37,090 nucleotides of DNA from Pseudomonadota bacterium (GTDB lineage Bacteria > Planctomycetota > UBA8108 > UBA1146): the NCBI GenBank assembly GCA_017859655.1, contig JAFMMO010000010.1:1-37090 (forward strand), read 5' to 3'. Under the pieces are notes generated by a model. The model did no database searches. It was given only the letters and a program-made list of their open reading frames with translations, and had not been told where the DNA came from. Positions 26,314 to 34,575 of the stretch are shown here, piece by piece. The translations under genes were made by a program, and so were the position numbers. Numbering within the stretch: the first letter of the stretch is position 1; every line of letters begins with the position of its first letter.

Positions 26314-29300
26314 TCAAGACGTCCGCGGGGGCGATCCCGGGCTTTCCGCGCCCCCTCCTCGCCGACTCCACCGCTCGACCTCTCCTCGCAGGAGCGCCCT
26401 CCCCCACCGCCCCAGGTCGTCGAAGAGGACGTAGAAGAGCGGCACGGCCAGCAGGGTGAGCATCGTCGCGCCGGCGAGTCCGCCGAGGACGATCACCGCG
26501 AGAGGTCGGTAGTCGAAGCCACCTCCCTCGTGGGGAACGAGGATGAGCGGCAGCAGCCCGCTGATCGTGGTCAGGGCGGTCATCCAGATCGGGCGGAACC
26601 GCTCCTCCGCCCCGTTCAGGATCGCCTCGGAGCGGCGTGCTCCCTCGCGGCGTCGGCGATGGACGCAGTCGACCAGGACGATGGCGTTGTTGACCACCAC
26701 CCCGAGGAGAATGACAAAACCGATCCCCCCGAGCACGGTGACGGTCTCGTCGAAGAGCCAGATGCTCCAGAAGGCGCCGACGAAGAGGAAGGGGACGCTG
26801 CAGAGCACGGCGAGGGGGAGCAGGAGGCTCTCGAAGAGAACCCCCATGATGATGAAGATGAGCAGGAGCCCGACCGCGCCCGCCCGCGCCAGCTCTCCAA
26901 GGTCCTCTCTCAGCTGGGAGGACCCCCCCTGGGTCCCGAGGGTGTAGCCCTCGGGGAGCTCGACCGCGCGGAGCGCTCCGGCGATCCGCGCCTCGACCGC
27001 CCGCTGGTCCTCCTCGGAGCCGAAGACCACCTGAAGCCGACTCGCGACCTGGCGGTCACTCCTGCGGATGGCCGGCAGGGAGCGCCCGGTCTCGAAGCGC
27101 GCGATCGAGTTCAGCGGGACGCTCTTCCCGTCCGGGGTGAACATCTCCACCCGGGTCAGCTCTCCGAGCCCCTCCCCCTCCTGCTCCTGGAAACGGATCC
27201 ACATGGGGAGCTCCTCCCCGTCGATCTCGAAGTCCGGCAACGGAGCGCCGCGGAGCATCCACCCCACCATGGAAGAGACCTGGTCGGCGCTGATGGAGAA
27301 GCGCTGCGCGCGGTCCCGCTCGACGACCACTGCGATCTCCTCCTCGCTCTCATCCGCGGGCGTGATCACCTCCAGCACGCCGGGGAGGCCGCGGAGGTCC
27401 TCGGCCACTTCCCGGAGGATCCGCGCGAGGATCGCGGGGTCCCGACCGACCGCCTCCACCCGATAGACCTCCCGATCCCCCTCGTTCCCTTCCAGCGTGA
27501 GCTCCACCCCGGCCTGCTCCGGGAGGCAGGGGCGCAGCCGCTCGTGGAAGGTCCCCGTCGGCATCGAGTGACCCTCGCGGAGGAAGCAGGCGAGGGTGCC
27601 GCTCGAGCTCCCGAACCAGGCCGCGACCGTCTCGATGTGCAGCTCCTCCCGGAGCGGCTCGACCGCCGCGGTCAGCTCGCGGACGAGCTCGTCCGCCTCC
27701 GCGAGCGAGATCGAGCGAGGGAACTCGATGCTGACGTAGTGATCCCCGGAGGGAGTCCCCTGCTGCGCGGTCCGGTCGATCTGGGACTTCGGGATCGCCA
27801 GGCTCGCTCCGAAGAGGAGGAAGAGGCAGATCCCCGCGAAGCGATGCCGGAGGATCCAGACGAGCGCGCGGCGGTAGCCGCGCCGGACCCGCCCCGGGGG
27901 GCGGACCTCCATCCCGCCGCTCGCCCCCTCGGGGCAGAGCCAGACCGTGCCGGTGGGGATGAAGACGAGCGCGACGAGGAGCGAGCCGAGCAGGGAGGCG
28001 CAGATCGGCAGCCCCACCTCCGCCATCAGCCGTCGCACGATCGAGTCCGCGCCCATGAAGATCAGGGGCACGAAGACGGCGACGGTCGTGAGGGTGGCGA
28101 GGGTGACGGCGAGCGCCACCTCCCCGGCCCCCCTCGTCGCCGCCGGATGGGCGCGCTCCCCGCCGTCCCGACGCCGGAAGATCGACTCGCTGACGACGAT
28201 CGCGTTGTCGATCAGCATCCCCATCGCGATCGTCAGCCCCATCATCGAGAGGATGTTGAGGGTCCCGCCCCGGGCCTCGGTGGCGACGATCGCGATGAGC
28301 AGGGAGAGCGGGATCGCGGCCGCCACCACGAGGGTGGCCCGCCAGCGGCGGAGGAACGCGAGGAGCACGAGCACGGCGAGCAGCCCCCCGGTCATGCAGG
28401 TCGAGCGCAGGCTGGAGAGGCTCGCCGTGATCTGCTTCCCGGAGTCGAAGAAGACCTTGTAATCGAAGCCCGCGAGGCGGGGGTCCCGGGCGAGCTCCTG
28501 CCCGAAGACCTCGTTGAGGCGACGGCAGACCGAGACCGCGTTCGCGTCCGAGTCCTTGGAGACGCGGAGGATGTGACAGAGCTTGCCATCGACCCGCACC
28601 ACGCGGTCTCGGACCCCCCGCTCGACCAGGACCTCGGCGATGTCCCCGAGCAGCAGCGAATCATCGACCCGGAACGCCCGGATCTCGTCGAGGCTCTCGA
28701 ACCGGCGCGTCACCCTGAGGAGCGCGCGACGCCCCCCTTCCTCGAGCGCGCCGCCCGGCGCGATGAGGTTCTCGCCGCGGAGCCGCTGGATCAGCCCCAT
28801 CACATCCACGCCATGGGCCATCACCCGGTCCGGGATCAGCTCGATGGAGACCTGGCGGGCGAGCAGCCCCTGCACCTCCACCCGAGCGACGCCGTCGAGC
28901 GCCTCGAGACGCGGCACCACCACGTTCTCGAGCAGCGCCTGAGGGGAGCTCATCCCCTCGGGGTAGGTGACCGCGCACTGGAGCACCGGGAGGTCGGTCT
29001 CGAGATTGAAGCGAAAGAGCTGGTAGCGGTCCGCGCCCTCCGGGAGATCGGGGAGGAGCCGCTCCATCCGATCCCGCAGGTCGGCGTAGATCACATCGGC
29101 ATCCGCCCCGTCGGAGTACTCGACCTGCAGTCGGCAGAAGTCTCCCCGCGAGGTGCTGCGGATCGAGCGGATCCCCGGGATGGTGCGGATCAGCTCCTCG
29201 GCCGGGATCGCGACCCGCTCCATCACCTCGCGGGGAGTCGACTCCGGAACCGGGATCATCACGCTGACGACCGGAGAGACGATTCCGCCGGGGACGAGCT

Positions 29301-29409
29301 GCCGGGGAATCCGCGCGTTGGCGATGCCACCGACCACGAGCAGGGTGGCGAGGAGCACGAGGACCGTCACCGGCCGGGCGAGGAGCCGGGAGAGGAGCGT
29401 CTCCCTCAC
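26314..29409 (-). CDS. RND-family efflux transporter (HAE1-like), pump subunit 2
   Basis: RND architecture: N-terminal TM LLARPVTVLVLLATLLVVGGIANARIPRQLVPGGIVSPVVSVMIPVPESTPREVMERVAIPAEELI, TM4 MMGLTIAMGMLIDNAIVVSESIF, TM10 GFVILLGVVVNNAIVLVDCV. GTG 29409 overlaps the upstream pump stop. Confidence 0.92.
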   Translation of the reverse strand: MRETLLSRLLARPVTVLVLLATLLVVGGIANARIPRQLVPGGIVSPVVSVMIPVPESTPREVMERVAIPAEELIRTIPGIRSIRSTSRGDFCRLQVEYSDGADADVIYADLRDRMERLLPDLPEGADRYQLFRFNLETDLPVLQCAVTYPEGMSSPQALLENVVVPRLEALDGVARVEVQGLLARQVSIELIPDRVMAHGVDVMGLIQRLRGENLIAPGGALEEGGRRALLRVTRRFESLDEIRAFRVDDSLLLGDIAEVLVERGVRDRVVRVDGKLCHILRVSKDSDANAVSVCRRLNEVFGQELARDPRLAGFDYKVFFDSGKQITASLSSLRSTCMTGGLLAVLVLLAFLRRWRATLVVAAAIPLSLLIAIVATEARGGTLNILSMMGLTIAMGMLIDNAIVVSESIFRRRDGGERAHPAATRGAGEVALAVTLATLTTVAVFVPLIFMGADSIVRRLMAEVGLPICASLLGSLLVALVFIPTGTVWLCPEGASGGMEVRPPGRVRRGYRRALVWILRHRFAGICLFLLFGASLAIPKSQIDRTAQQGTPSGDHYVSIEFPRSISLAEADELVRELTAAVEPLREELHIETVAAWFGSSSGTLACFLREGHSMPTGTFHERLRPCLPEQAGVELTLEGNEGDREVYRVEAVGRDPAILARILREVAEDLRGLPGVLEVITPADESEEEIAVVVERDRAQRFSISADQVSSMVGWMLRGAPLPDFEIDGEELPMWIRFQEQEGEGLGELTRVEMFTPDGKSVPLNSIARFETGRSLPAIRRSDRQVASRLQVVFGSEEDQRAVEARIAGALRAVELPEGYTLGTQGGSSQLREDLGELARAGAVGLLLIFIIMGVLFESLLLPLAVLCSVPFLFVGAFWSIWLFDETVTVLGGIGFVILLGVVVNNAIVLVDCVHRRRREGARRSEAILNGAEERFRPIWMTALTTISGLLPLILVPHEGGGFDYRPLAVIVLGGLAGATMLTLLAVPLFYVLFDDLGRWGRALLRGEVERWSRRGGGAESPGSPPRTS

Positions 29410-32400
29410 GAGGCCTCCTCCGGAGCTCGTCCCTCCCGGTCGACGAGGGAGTAGACCACGGGGACCACGAAGAGGGTCAGGAGGGTGCTCAGCAGCAGGC
29501 CCCCGATCACCGTGAGCGCGAGCGGCGCGCGGATCTCGGCCCCCTGCCCGGTGCCGAGCAGCTGGTCGAGGAGCGCCGGGTGCGGGATCCGGGAGAAGAT
29601 CCCCGTGACGGGGAGGAGCGCGAGGACCGTCGTCAGCGTCGTCATCAGGATCGGCCGGAGGCGACGACGCCCCCCCTCCACCAGCGCCTCCCGGAGCGGG
29701 GTTCCCCTCCGGCGCAGCTGGTTCACCTGATCGAGCAGCACGATGGCGTTGTTCACGACGATGCCGGCGAGCACGATCATCCCGATGAAGACCATCACCG
29801 AGAGCGCCGTCCCCGTGAGGGTGAGGGCGAGGACGACCCCGACCGCGGCGAGCGGGATGGTGAAGAGGATCACGAACGGCTGGAGCAGCGACTCGAACTG
29901 ACTCGCCATCACCACGTAGACGAGGAAGATCGCGAGCGCGAGGGCCGAGAGGAGGGAGGCGAGGGAGCTCTCCATCTCCTTCTTCTGCCCGACGACCTCC
30001 ACGGCGACATCGGGGGGCAGGTCGATCTCCCGGAGGAGCCGGTCCTCGATCGTCTCGGCGATCCGGCCGAGGTCGACCCCCGCGATCTCCGCCGAGATCA
30101 CGACGGCGCGCTGTCTCCCGATGCGGCGGATCTGCGCCGGCCCTTCCCGCGGCTCCCAGCGCTCGAGGAGGTCTCCCAGGCGGATCCCGGTCCCCCCCGC
30201 GCGCGGCTCGATCTCGAGAGCGAGGAGATCGCCGATCGTCCCGCGGTCCTCCTCCTGCACCCGCAGCCTCATGTCGATCCTCCGATCGACGGAGCGGAAG
30301 CGACTGACCACTTCCCCGAGGTTCTTCCGACGGAGGACGCTCGCGATCCTCTCACTCGAGATCCCGTGGCGGGCGAGCGCATCGCGATCCGGGAAGAGGT
30401 GGTACTCCGGACTCCCCGCAGCGACGGTGCTCCGCACCTCGCGCAGCTCGGGAATGGTGCGCAGCAGGGCACGCACCTCGATCTCCAGCTCGGCGAGGAC
30501 CGCGAGGTCCGGTCCGCGCAGCTCGATCTCGATGGGGCTCTGGGTGGAGAAGAGGGTCGGACGCCGCACCTCCACCTCGTGGTCGTCGATCCGGCCGATC
30601 CGGGCGAGGGCGTCGGCGATGGTCCTCTCCTCGAGGGCCTCGCCGGTCAGACCTCCCGACTCCCCCTCCAGCTGTACCGCGAAGCGCGCGGTGTGCTCCC
30701 CGTCCTCGGTCTCCTGCGTCTCCTCGGGATCGCGCCCGACCGTGGTGGAGACCGTCCGCACCCCCGCCAGGGGGACGAGCGCCTCCTCCACCTCCCTCGC
30801 ATAGCGACCGGTCGTCTCGAGGGGCGTGCCGACCGGATAGCGCACGACAAGGGTGAACTCCCCCCTCGCCACCTCCGGCACCAGCTCCGAGCCGAGGTCG
30901 CGGGCGAGGAAGCCGGTGAGGAGGACCACCGCCCCCACCGCGAGCAGGACCGCGGAGCGGGCTCCCAGGGCGATGCGGATCCCCGCGACATAGCGCGCCT
31001 CCACCGCCTGATAGGCCCGGGACCAGAGCCTCACGAGAGGCCGCCCGATGACGGCCAGCCCCCGGGAGAGGAGCCCGGTTCCCAGAACGCCGAGGCGGAG
31101 CCCGCCGCGGACGAGCCCGATGCTGACGATGCGAAGGAGATCGAGGACGAGCGAGAGGAGCCAGTAGGGGAGGAGCACGAGGCCGAGGAGCAGGCGGAGC
31201 GCGACCCCGGGCACGGCGCGTCGAAGCGAGCGGAGCCGCCGCGCGGTCTGCAGACGCAGCCATGGCTGGACCCGATCCTCGACTGCGGAGACCGCGGAGG
31301 TCCCCGAATCCAGAGCGCCGCCGAGCCGCCCGGCCAGCATCGGGACGAGGGTGAGGGAGACGACGAGCGAGGCGAGGAGCGAGAGGACCACCGTCAGTGC
31401 CTGGTCGCGGAAGAACTGCCCGGCGATCCCCTCGACGAAGACGATCGGGAGGAAGACCGCCACGGTGGTCGTGGTGGAAGCGAACACCGCGCCGGCGACG
31501 CGCCTCCCCCCGACGATCGCGGCGTCCGCGCCGACGCGCCCCGCCTCACGCTCGCGGAAGATCGACTCCAGCACCACGATGCTGGAGTCCACGAGCATGC
31601 CGACACCGAGGGCGAGACCTCCGAGAGACATGATGTTGAGGGAGATCCTCCCGATGTACATCGGCGCGAAGGTCGCCACCACCGAGACCGGGATCGAGAC
31701 CGCCACGACCGCGGTGAAGGAGAGCCGCCCGAGGAAGAGGTAGAGGACCAGCACGGCGAGGATCCCGCCGAGAACCGCGGTCCGCTCGAGGTCGGTGATC
31801 GCCTCCTCGATGAAGACCGACTGATCGCCGAGCAGCACGAGCCCGACATCCGCCGGGAGCCAGGCGGCGACGAAGTCCGGGCGGGTCGGGATCCGATCCC
31901 GTCCCCGCCGCCCCGGGGTCGGGGTGCCGGAGGTCTGCGCCTCGGGACCGGTCCCCACGGAGTTGGCCCCCTCGGAATCGGCCGCCCCGGTCTCGCCTCC
32001 GCCGCTCCACGCCCGCCAGCGCTGGTAGCGGCGCTGCTCCTCGGGCGTGCCGAAGAGACGGTCCCGGGTCCGCCGGGCGAGGTCGACGATGTTCGCATCC
32101 CCCTCGCGGAGAATCTCGATCTGGACCGCCGGTCTCCCCCCGATGCTGGTGAGCACGCGCTCCTCCCGCGCTCCCAACTCGATGGTGGCGACATCGGAGA
32201 GGCGCAGGACCGACGCTCCATCGATCCGGAGGGGAATCTCACCGATCTCCTCGAGCGTGCGGAACTCGTTCCGGGTGCGGACGATGTACCCCGTGTTCCC
32301 GTCGTAGAGGCGACCGGCGGCTCGATCGAGGTTCTCCTCGGCGAGCCGCTGTCCGATCCGCTCGATCGTGATGCCGCGGGAGCGGAGTTTCTCCTCGTCG

Positions 32401-33020
32401 ACGAGGACCGCGACCTCCTCCTCGAGGCCGCCCCGGACGCGGACCGCCGCGATGCCCCCCACCCCCTCGAGTCGGCGCTCGACCTCGTCCTCCGCGAGGC
32501 GCCGGAGGGTCCGGAGGTCCCGGCTGCCTACCAGCCCGATGCGAAGCACGGGCTCCAGTCGCGGGTCATAGCGGAGAACATTGGGGCTGCCCGCGTCGTC
32601 GGGGAGGAACGCCTGATCCAGCTTCTCCCGGACATCCTGCACCGCCCGACGCATGTCGGCGCCCCAGGCGAACTCGAGGACGACATCGCTCGACTCCGCC
32701 CGGGAGATGGAGGTGACCCGTCGGAGCCCCTTGACCACCGCGAGCGCCTTCTCGAGGCGTATCGAGACCCGCTCCTCGACATCCTCGGGCGCGGCGCCGG
32801 GATACTCGGTCCTCACCGTGATCGTGGGGCGGTTCACCTCGGGCATCAGATCGACCGGCAGGCGGCGGAGGGAGATGAGCCCGAAGACGCCCACCGCGGC
32901 GAAGATCATCAGGAGCGCCACCGGGCGGTGGACGGCGAGGGCGATCCACCCTCGAGGCGGCCCGCTGCCGTCCGGCCCCGACCGCACCTCCTCGCCTCCG
33001 TTGGGGGGATCCGCCGTCAT
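29406..33020 (-). CDS. RND-family efflux transporter (HAE1-like), pump subunit 1, with insertions
   Basis: VHRPVALLMIFAAVGVFGLISLRRLPVDLMPEVNRPTITVRTEYPGAAPEDVEERVSIRLEKAL, GGLALGVGMLVDSSIVVLESIF, VFIGMIVLAGIVVNNAIVLLDQVNQLRRRG. ATG 33020 with GAGGTG upstream. Confidence 0.93.
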   Translation of the reverse strand: MTADPPNGGEEVRSGPDGSGPPRGWIALAVHRPVALLMIFAAVGVFGLISLRRLPVDLMPEVNRPTITVRTEYPGAAPEDVEERVSIRLEKALAVVKGLRRVTSISRAESSDVVLEFAWGADMRRAVQDVREKLDQAFLPDDAGSPNVLRYDPRLEPVLRIGLVGSRDLRTLRRLAEDEVERRLEGVGGIAAVRVRGGLEEEVAVLVDEEKLRSRGITIERIGQRLAEENLDRAAGRLYDGNTGYIVRTRNEFRTLEEIGEIPLRIDGASVLRLSDVATIELGAREERVLTSIGGRPAVQIEILREGDANIVDLARRTRDRLFGTPEEQRRYQRWRAWSGGGETGAADSEGANSVGTGPEAQTSGTPTPGRRGRDRIPTRPDFVAAWLPADVGLVLLGDQSVFIEEAITDLERTAVLGGILAVLVLYLFLGRLSFTAVVAVSIPVSVVATFAPMYIGRISLNIMSLGGLALGVGMLVDSSIVVLESIFREREAGRVGADAAIVGGRRVAGAVFASTTTTVAVFLPIVFVEGIAGQFFRDQALTVVLSLLASLVVSLTLVPMLAGRLGGALDSGTSAVSAVEDRVQPWLRLQTARRLRSLRRAVPGVALRLLLGLVLLPYWLLSLVLDLLRIVSIGLVRGGLRLGVLGTGLLSRGLAVIGRPLVRLWSRAYQAVEARYVAGIRIALGARSAVLLAVGAVVLLTGFLARDLGSELVPEVARGEFTLVVRYPVGTPLETTGRYAREVEEALVPLAGVRTVSTTVGRDPEETQETEDGEHTARFAVQLEGESGGLTGEALEERTIADALARIGRIDDHEVEVRRPTLFSTQSPIEIELRGPDLAVLAELEIEVRALLRTIPELREVRSTVAAGSPEYHLFPDRDALARHGISSERIASVLRRKNLGEVVSRFRSVDRRIDMRLRVQEEDRGTIGDLLALEIEPRAGGTGIRLGDLLERWEPREGPAQIRRIGRQRAVVISAEIAGVDLGRIAETIEDRLLREIDLPPDVAVEVVGQKKEMESSLASLLSALALAIFLVYVVMASQFESLLQPFVILFTIPLAAVGVVLALTLTGTALSVMVFIGMIVLAGIVVNNAIVLLDQVNQLRRRGTPLREALVEGGRRRLRPILMTTLTTVLALLPVTGIFSRIPHPALLDQLLGTGQGAEIRAPLALTVIGGLLLSTLLTLFVVPVVYSLVDREGRAPEEAS

Positions 33021-33069
33021 CGTCACCTCGAGTGTCCCGATTCCATGGGAGAGCCGTCCTTCGCCGGAG

Positions 33070-34476
33070 TCAGCTCCGGGCCGGGCGGTCGGCGGAGAGG
33101 TTGGGCTCGGCGACCGGGGGCGACTCCGCGCTCTCATCCGGCGAGGACTGCTCCACCCCGATGGGGCGGCCATCGATCGCCGCGACGACGACCGCCTCGC
33201 CCCCGCGCAGCCGGGACTGCCCGCGGGTGATCACCCGATCCCCCGGCTGAAGAGAGGGAGACGGGGAGCCACCGGCCGCGTCGGAGTCCCCCCGGTGACG
33301 CACCTCGAGCTCCTCATCGGTCAGCAGTCCGGGCTCGATCGGGAGCCGCAGCGCACGCCCATCCCGGACCACATAGAGGTACGAGAGGTTGCCGTCGAAG
33401 ATCCTCGCCCGCTTCGGGACGAGGAGGGCGTCCTCCCGCTCCGAGAGAATGATCCGGGCGGAGAGGAAGGAGCCGGGACGCAGCTCATCCCCGCCGCCGT
33501 CGACGCGGACCCGCGCCTCGATCGTCCCCTCGGCGGGGTCGATCACCGGCACGATCGCCTCGAGCACGCCCGTGAAGACCCGCCCCGGATGCGTCTCCGC
33601 CTCGATCTCGACCTCCTGCCCCAGGCGCACCGCGGCGAGGCGGCGCTGCGGGAGGCGGACGGTGCAGAAGAGCTCGCGCGGGTCGACGACCGTCGCGACA
33701 TGGGTCCCCGCGGCCACCTGCTCCCCCGGTCGGATCTCGAGGAAGGTCAGGGCGCCGGAGATCGGCGCGAGGACGACGGCGCGCTCGAGGTCGAGGCTCG
33801 CCCGATCGAGCGCGACCCGGGCCCGCTCGACCGCGAGGGTGGCGAGGGTGCTGTCTCCCGCCGCACGACGCGTGGCGAGGCGGGCCCGCTGGAGTCCGAG
33901 TTGCGCCTCGTCGCGCGCGAACCGCGCGGCCTCGACCGCCTCGTCGGAGACCGCCTTCCTCCCCACCTCGGCGAGGAGCTCCTCGATCCGGGCGAGCTCG
34001 CTCTCCGCCTTCCGCGCGGCGAGCTCGGCGATCTCCTCGCTCCAACGGGTGTTCTCACGATCCAGCTCCGCGGTCGCCGCCCGCTGCACCGCCTCATCCC
34101 GCGCCAGCTGCTGCTCCTGAACCGCGAGCGCGAGGGGACGGGACTCGACTCGCAGAATCTCGGCGCCCGCCTCCACCCGGTCTCCCGGGCGGAGCGCGAC
34201 CGTCTCCACCGTGCCCGGCACGAGCACAGGGACATCGACGGTATGCCGGGCCTCGAGGGTGGCGGAGACGGTGATGGTGTCCCGAACGAGGCCGAGTCGC
34301 GCGGTGACCACCTCCACCTGCCGGGCCACCTCGGCGACCTCCGGGGCCCCGTCGCTCGGGTCGGCGGCCGGTGGCGGAGGCCGACACGAGGAGAGCAGGA
34401 TCGAGAAGGCCAGGAGCAGCAGCGGGAGACCCTTGCGGGCTCGGGGCGCGGGGCTCGTGGCTTGAGCTTGGTGCAT
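33070..34476 (-). CDS. RND efflux periplasmic adaptor (membrane fusion protein), predicted lipoprotein
   Basis: Lipobox LLAFSILLSSC; HlyD/AcrA-like regions (VLVPGTVETVALRPGDRVEAGAEILRVES, long coiled coil, VLAPISGALTFLEIRPGEQVAAGTHVATVVDPRELFCTVRLPQ). Confidence 0.9.
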   Translation of the reverse strand: MHQAQATSPAPRARKGLPLLLLAFSILLSSCRPPPPAADPSDGAPEVAEVARQVEVVTARLGLVRDTITVSATLEARHTVDVPVLVPGTVETVALRPGDRVEAGAEILRVESRPLALAVQEQQLARDEAVQRAATAELDRENTRWSEEIAELAARKAESELARIEELLAEVGRKAVSDEAVEAARFARDEAQLGLQRARLATRRAAGDSTLATLAVERARVALDRASLDLERAVVLAPISGALTFLEIRPGEQVAAGTHVATVVDPRELFCTVRLPQRRLAAVRLGQEVEIEAETHPGRVFTGVLEAIVPVIDPAEGTIEARVRVDGGGDELRPGSFLSARIILSEREDALLVPKRARIFDGNLSYLYVVRDGRALRLPIEPGLLTDEELEVRHRGDSDAAGGSPSPSLQPGDRVITRGQSRLRGGEAVVVAAIDGRPIGVEQSSPDESAESPPVAEPNLSADRPARS

Positions 34477-34505
34477 GAGACTCGCTTCGGGAGAAGTCAG
34501 GGATC

Positions 34506-34536
34506 GGCTCTCGGTGGGCAGAGTAGCGCGAGAGCC
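34506..34536. promoter_or_regulatory. Perfect 8-bp inverted repeat around a -10-like box upstream of the RND operon, candidate operator
   Basis: GGCTCTCG (34506-34513) / CGAGAGCC (34529-34536), 15-nt spacer containing minus-strand TACTCT (plus AGAGTA 34520-34525). Confidence 0.4.
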
Positions 34537-34560
34537 CGGGAGCGGAACAGAAATCGATCC

Positions 34561-34575
34561 GATCCCTGCGGGATC
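34561..34575 (-). terminator. Hairpin overlapping the stop codon of the dockerin-type protein gene
   Basis: GATCCC-TGC-GGGATC perfect 6-bp arms, starting inside the TGA (34574-34576); minus strand downstream GGATCGATTTCTGTT. Confidence 0.45.

Noticed and set aside
26314-33020. Loss of the second TM4 Asp and TM10 Lys as proof that the RND pumps are inactive
   Set aside because: Similar substitutions are common in other HAE1-type subfamilies, so they only mark subfamily differences.
26311-33230. Very long plus-strand ORFs (1047 and 1216 aa) opposite the two RND pump genes
   Set aside because: Antisense shadows: high-GC codon usage avoids TTA/CTA/TCA, so stops are rare on the opposite strand. 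The translations are biased in Arg/Asp/Glu/Gly/Pro with no recognisable domain, while the minus strand encodes clear RND proteins.
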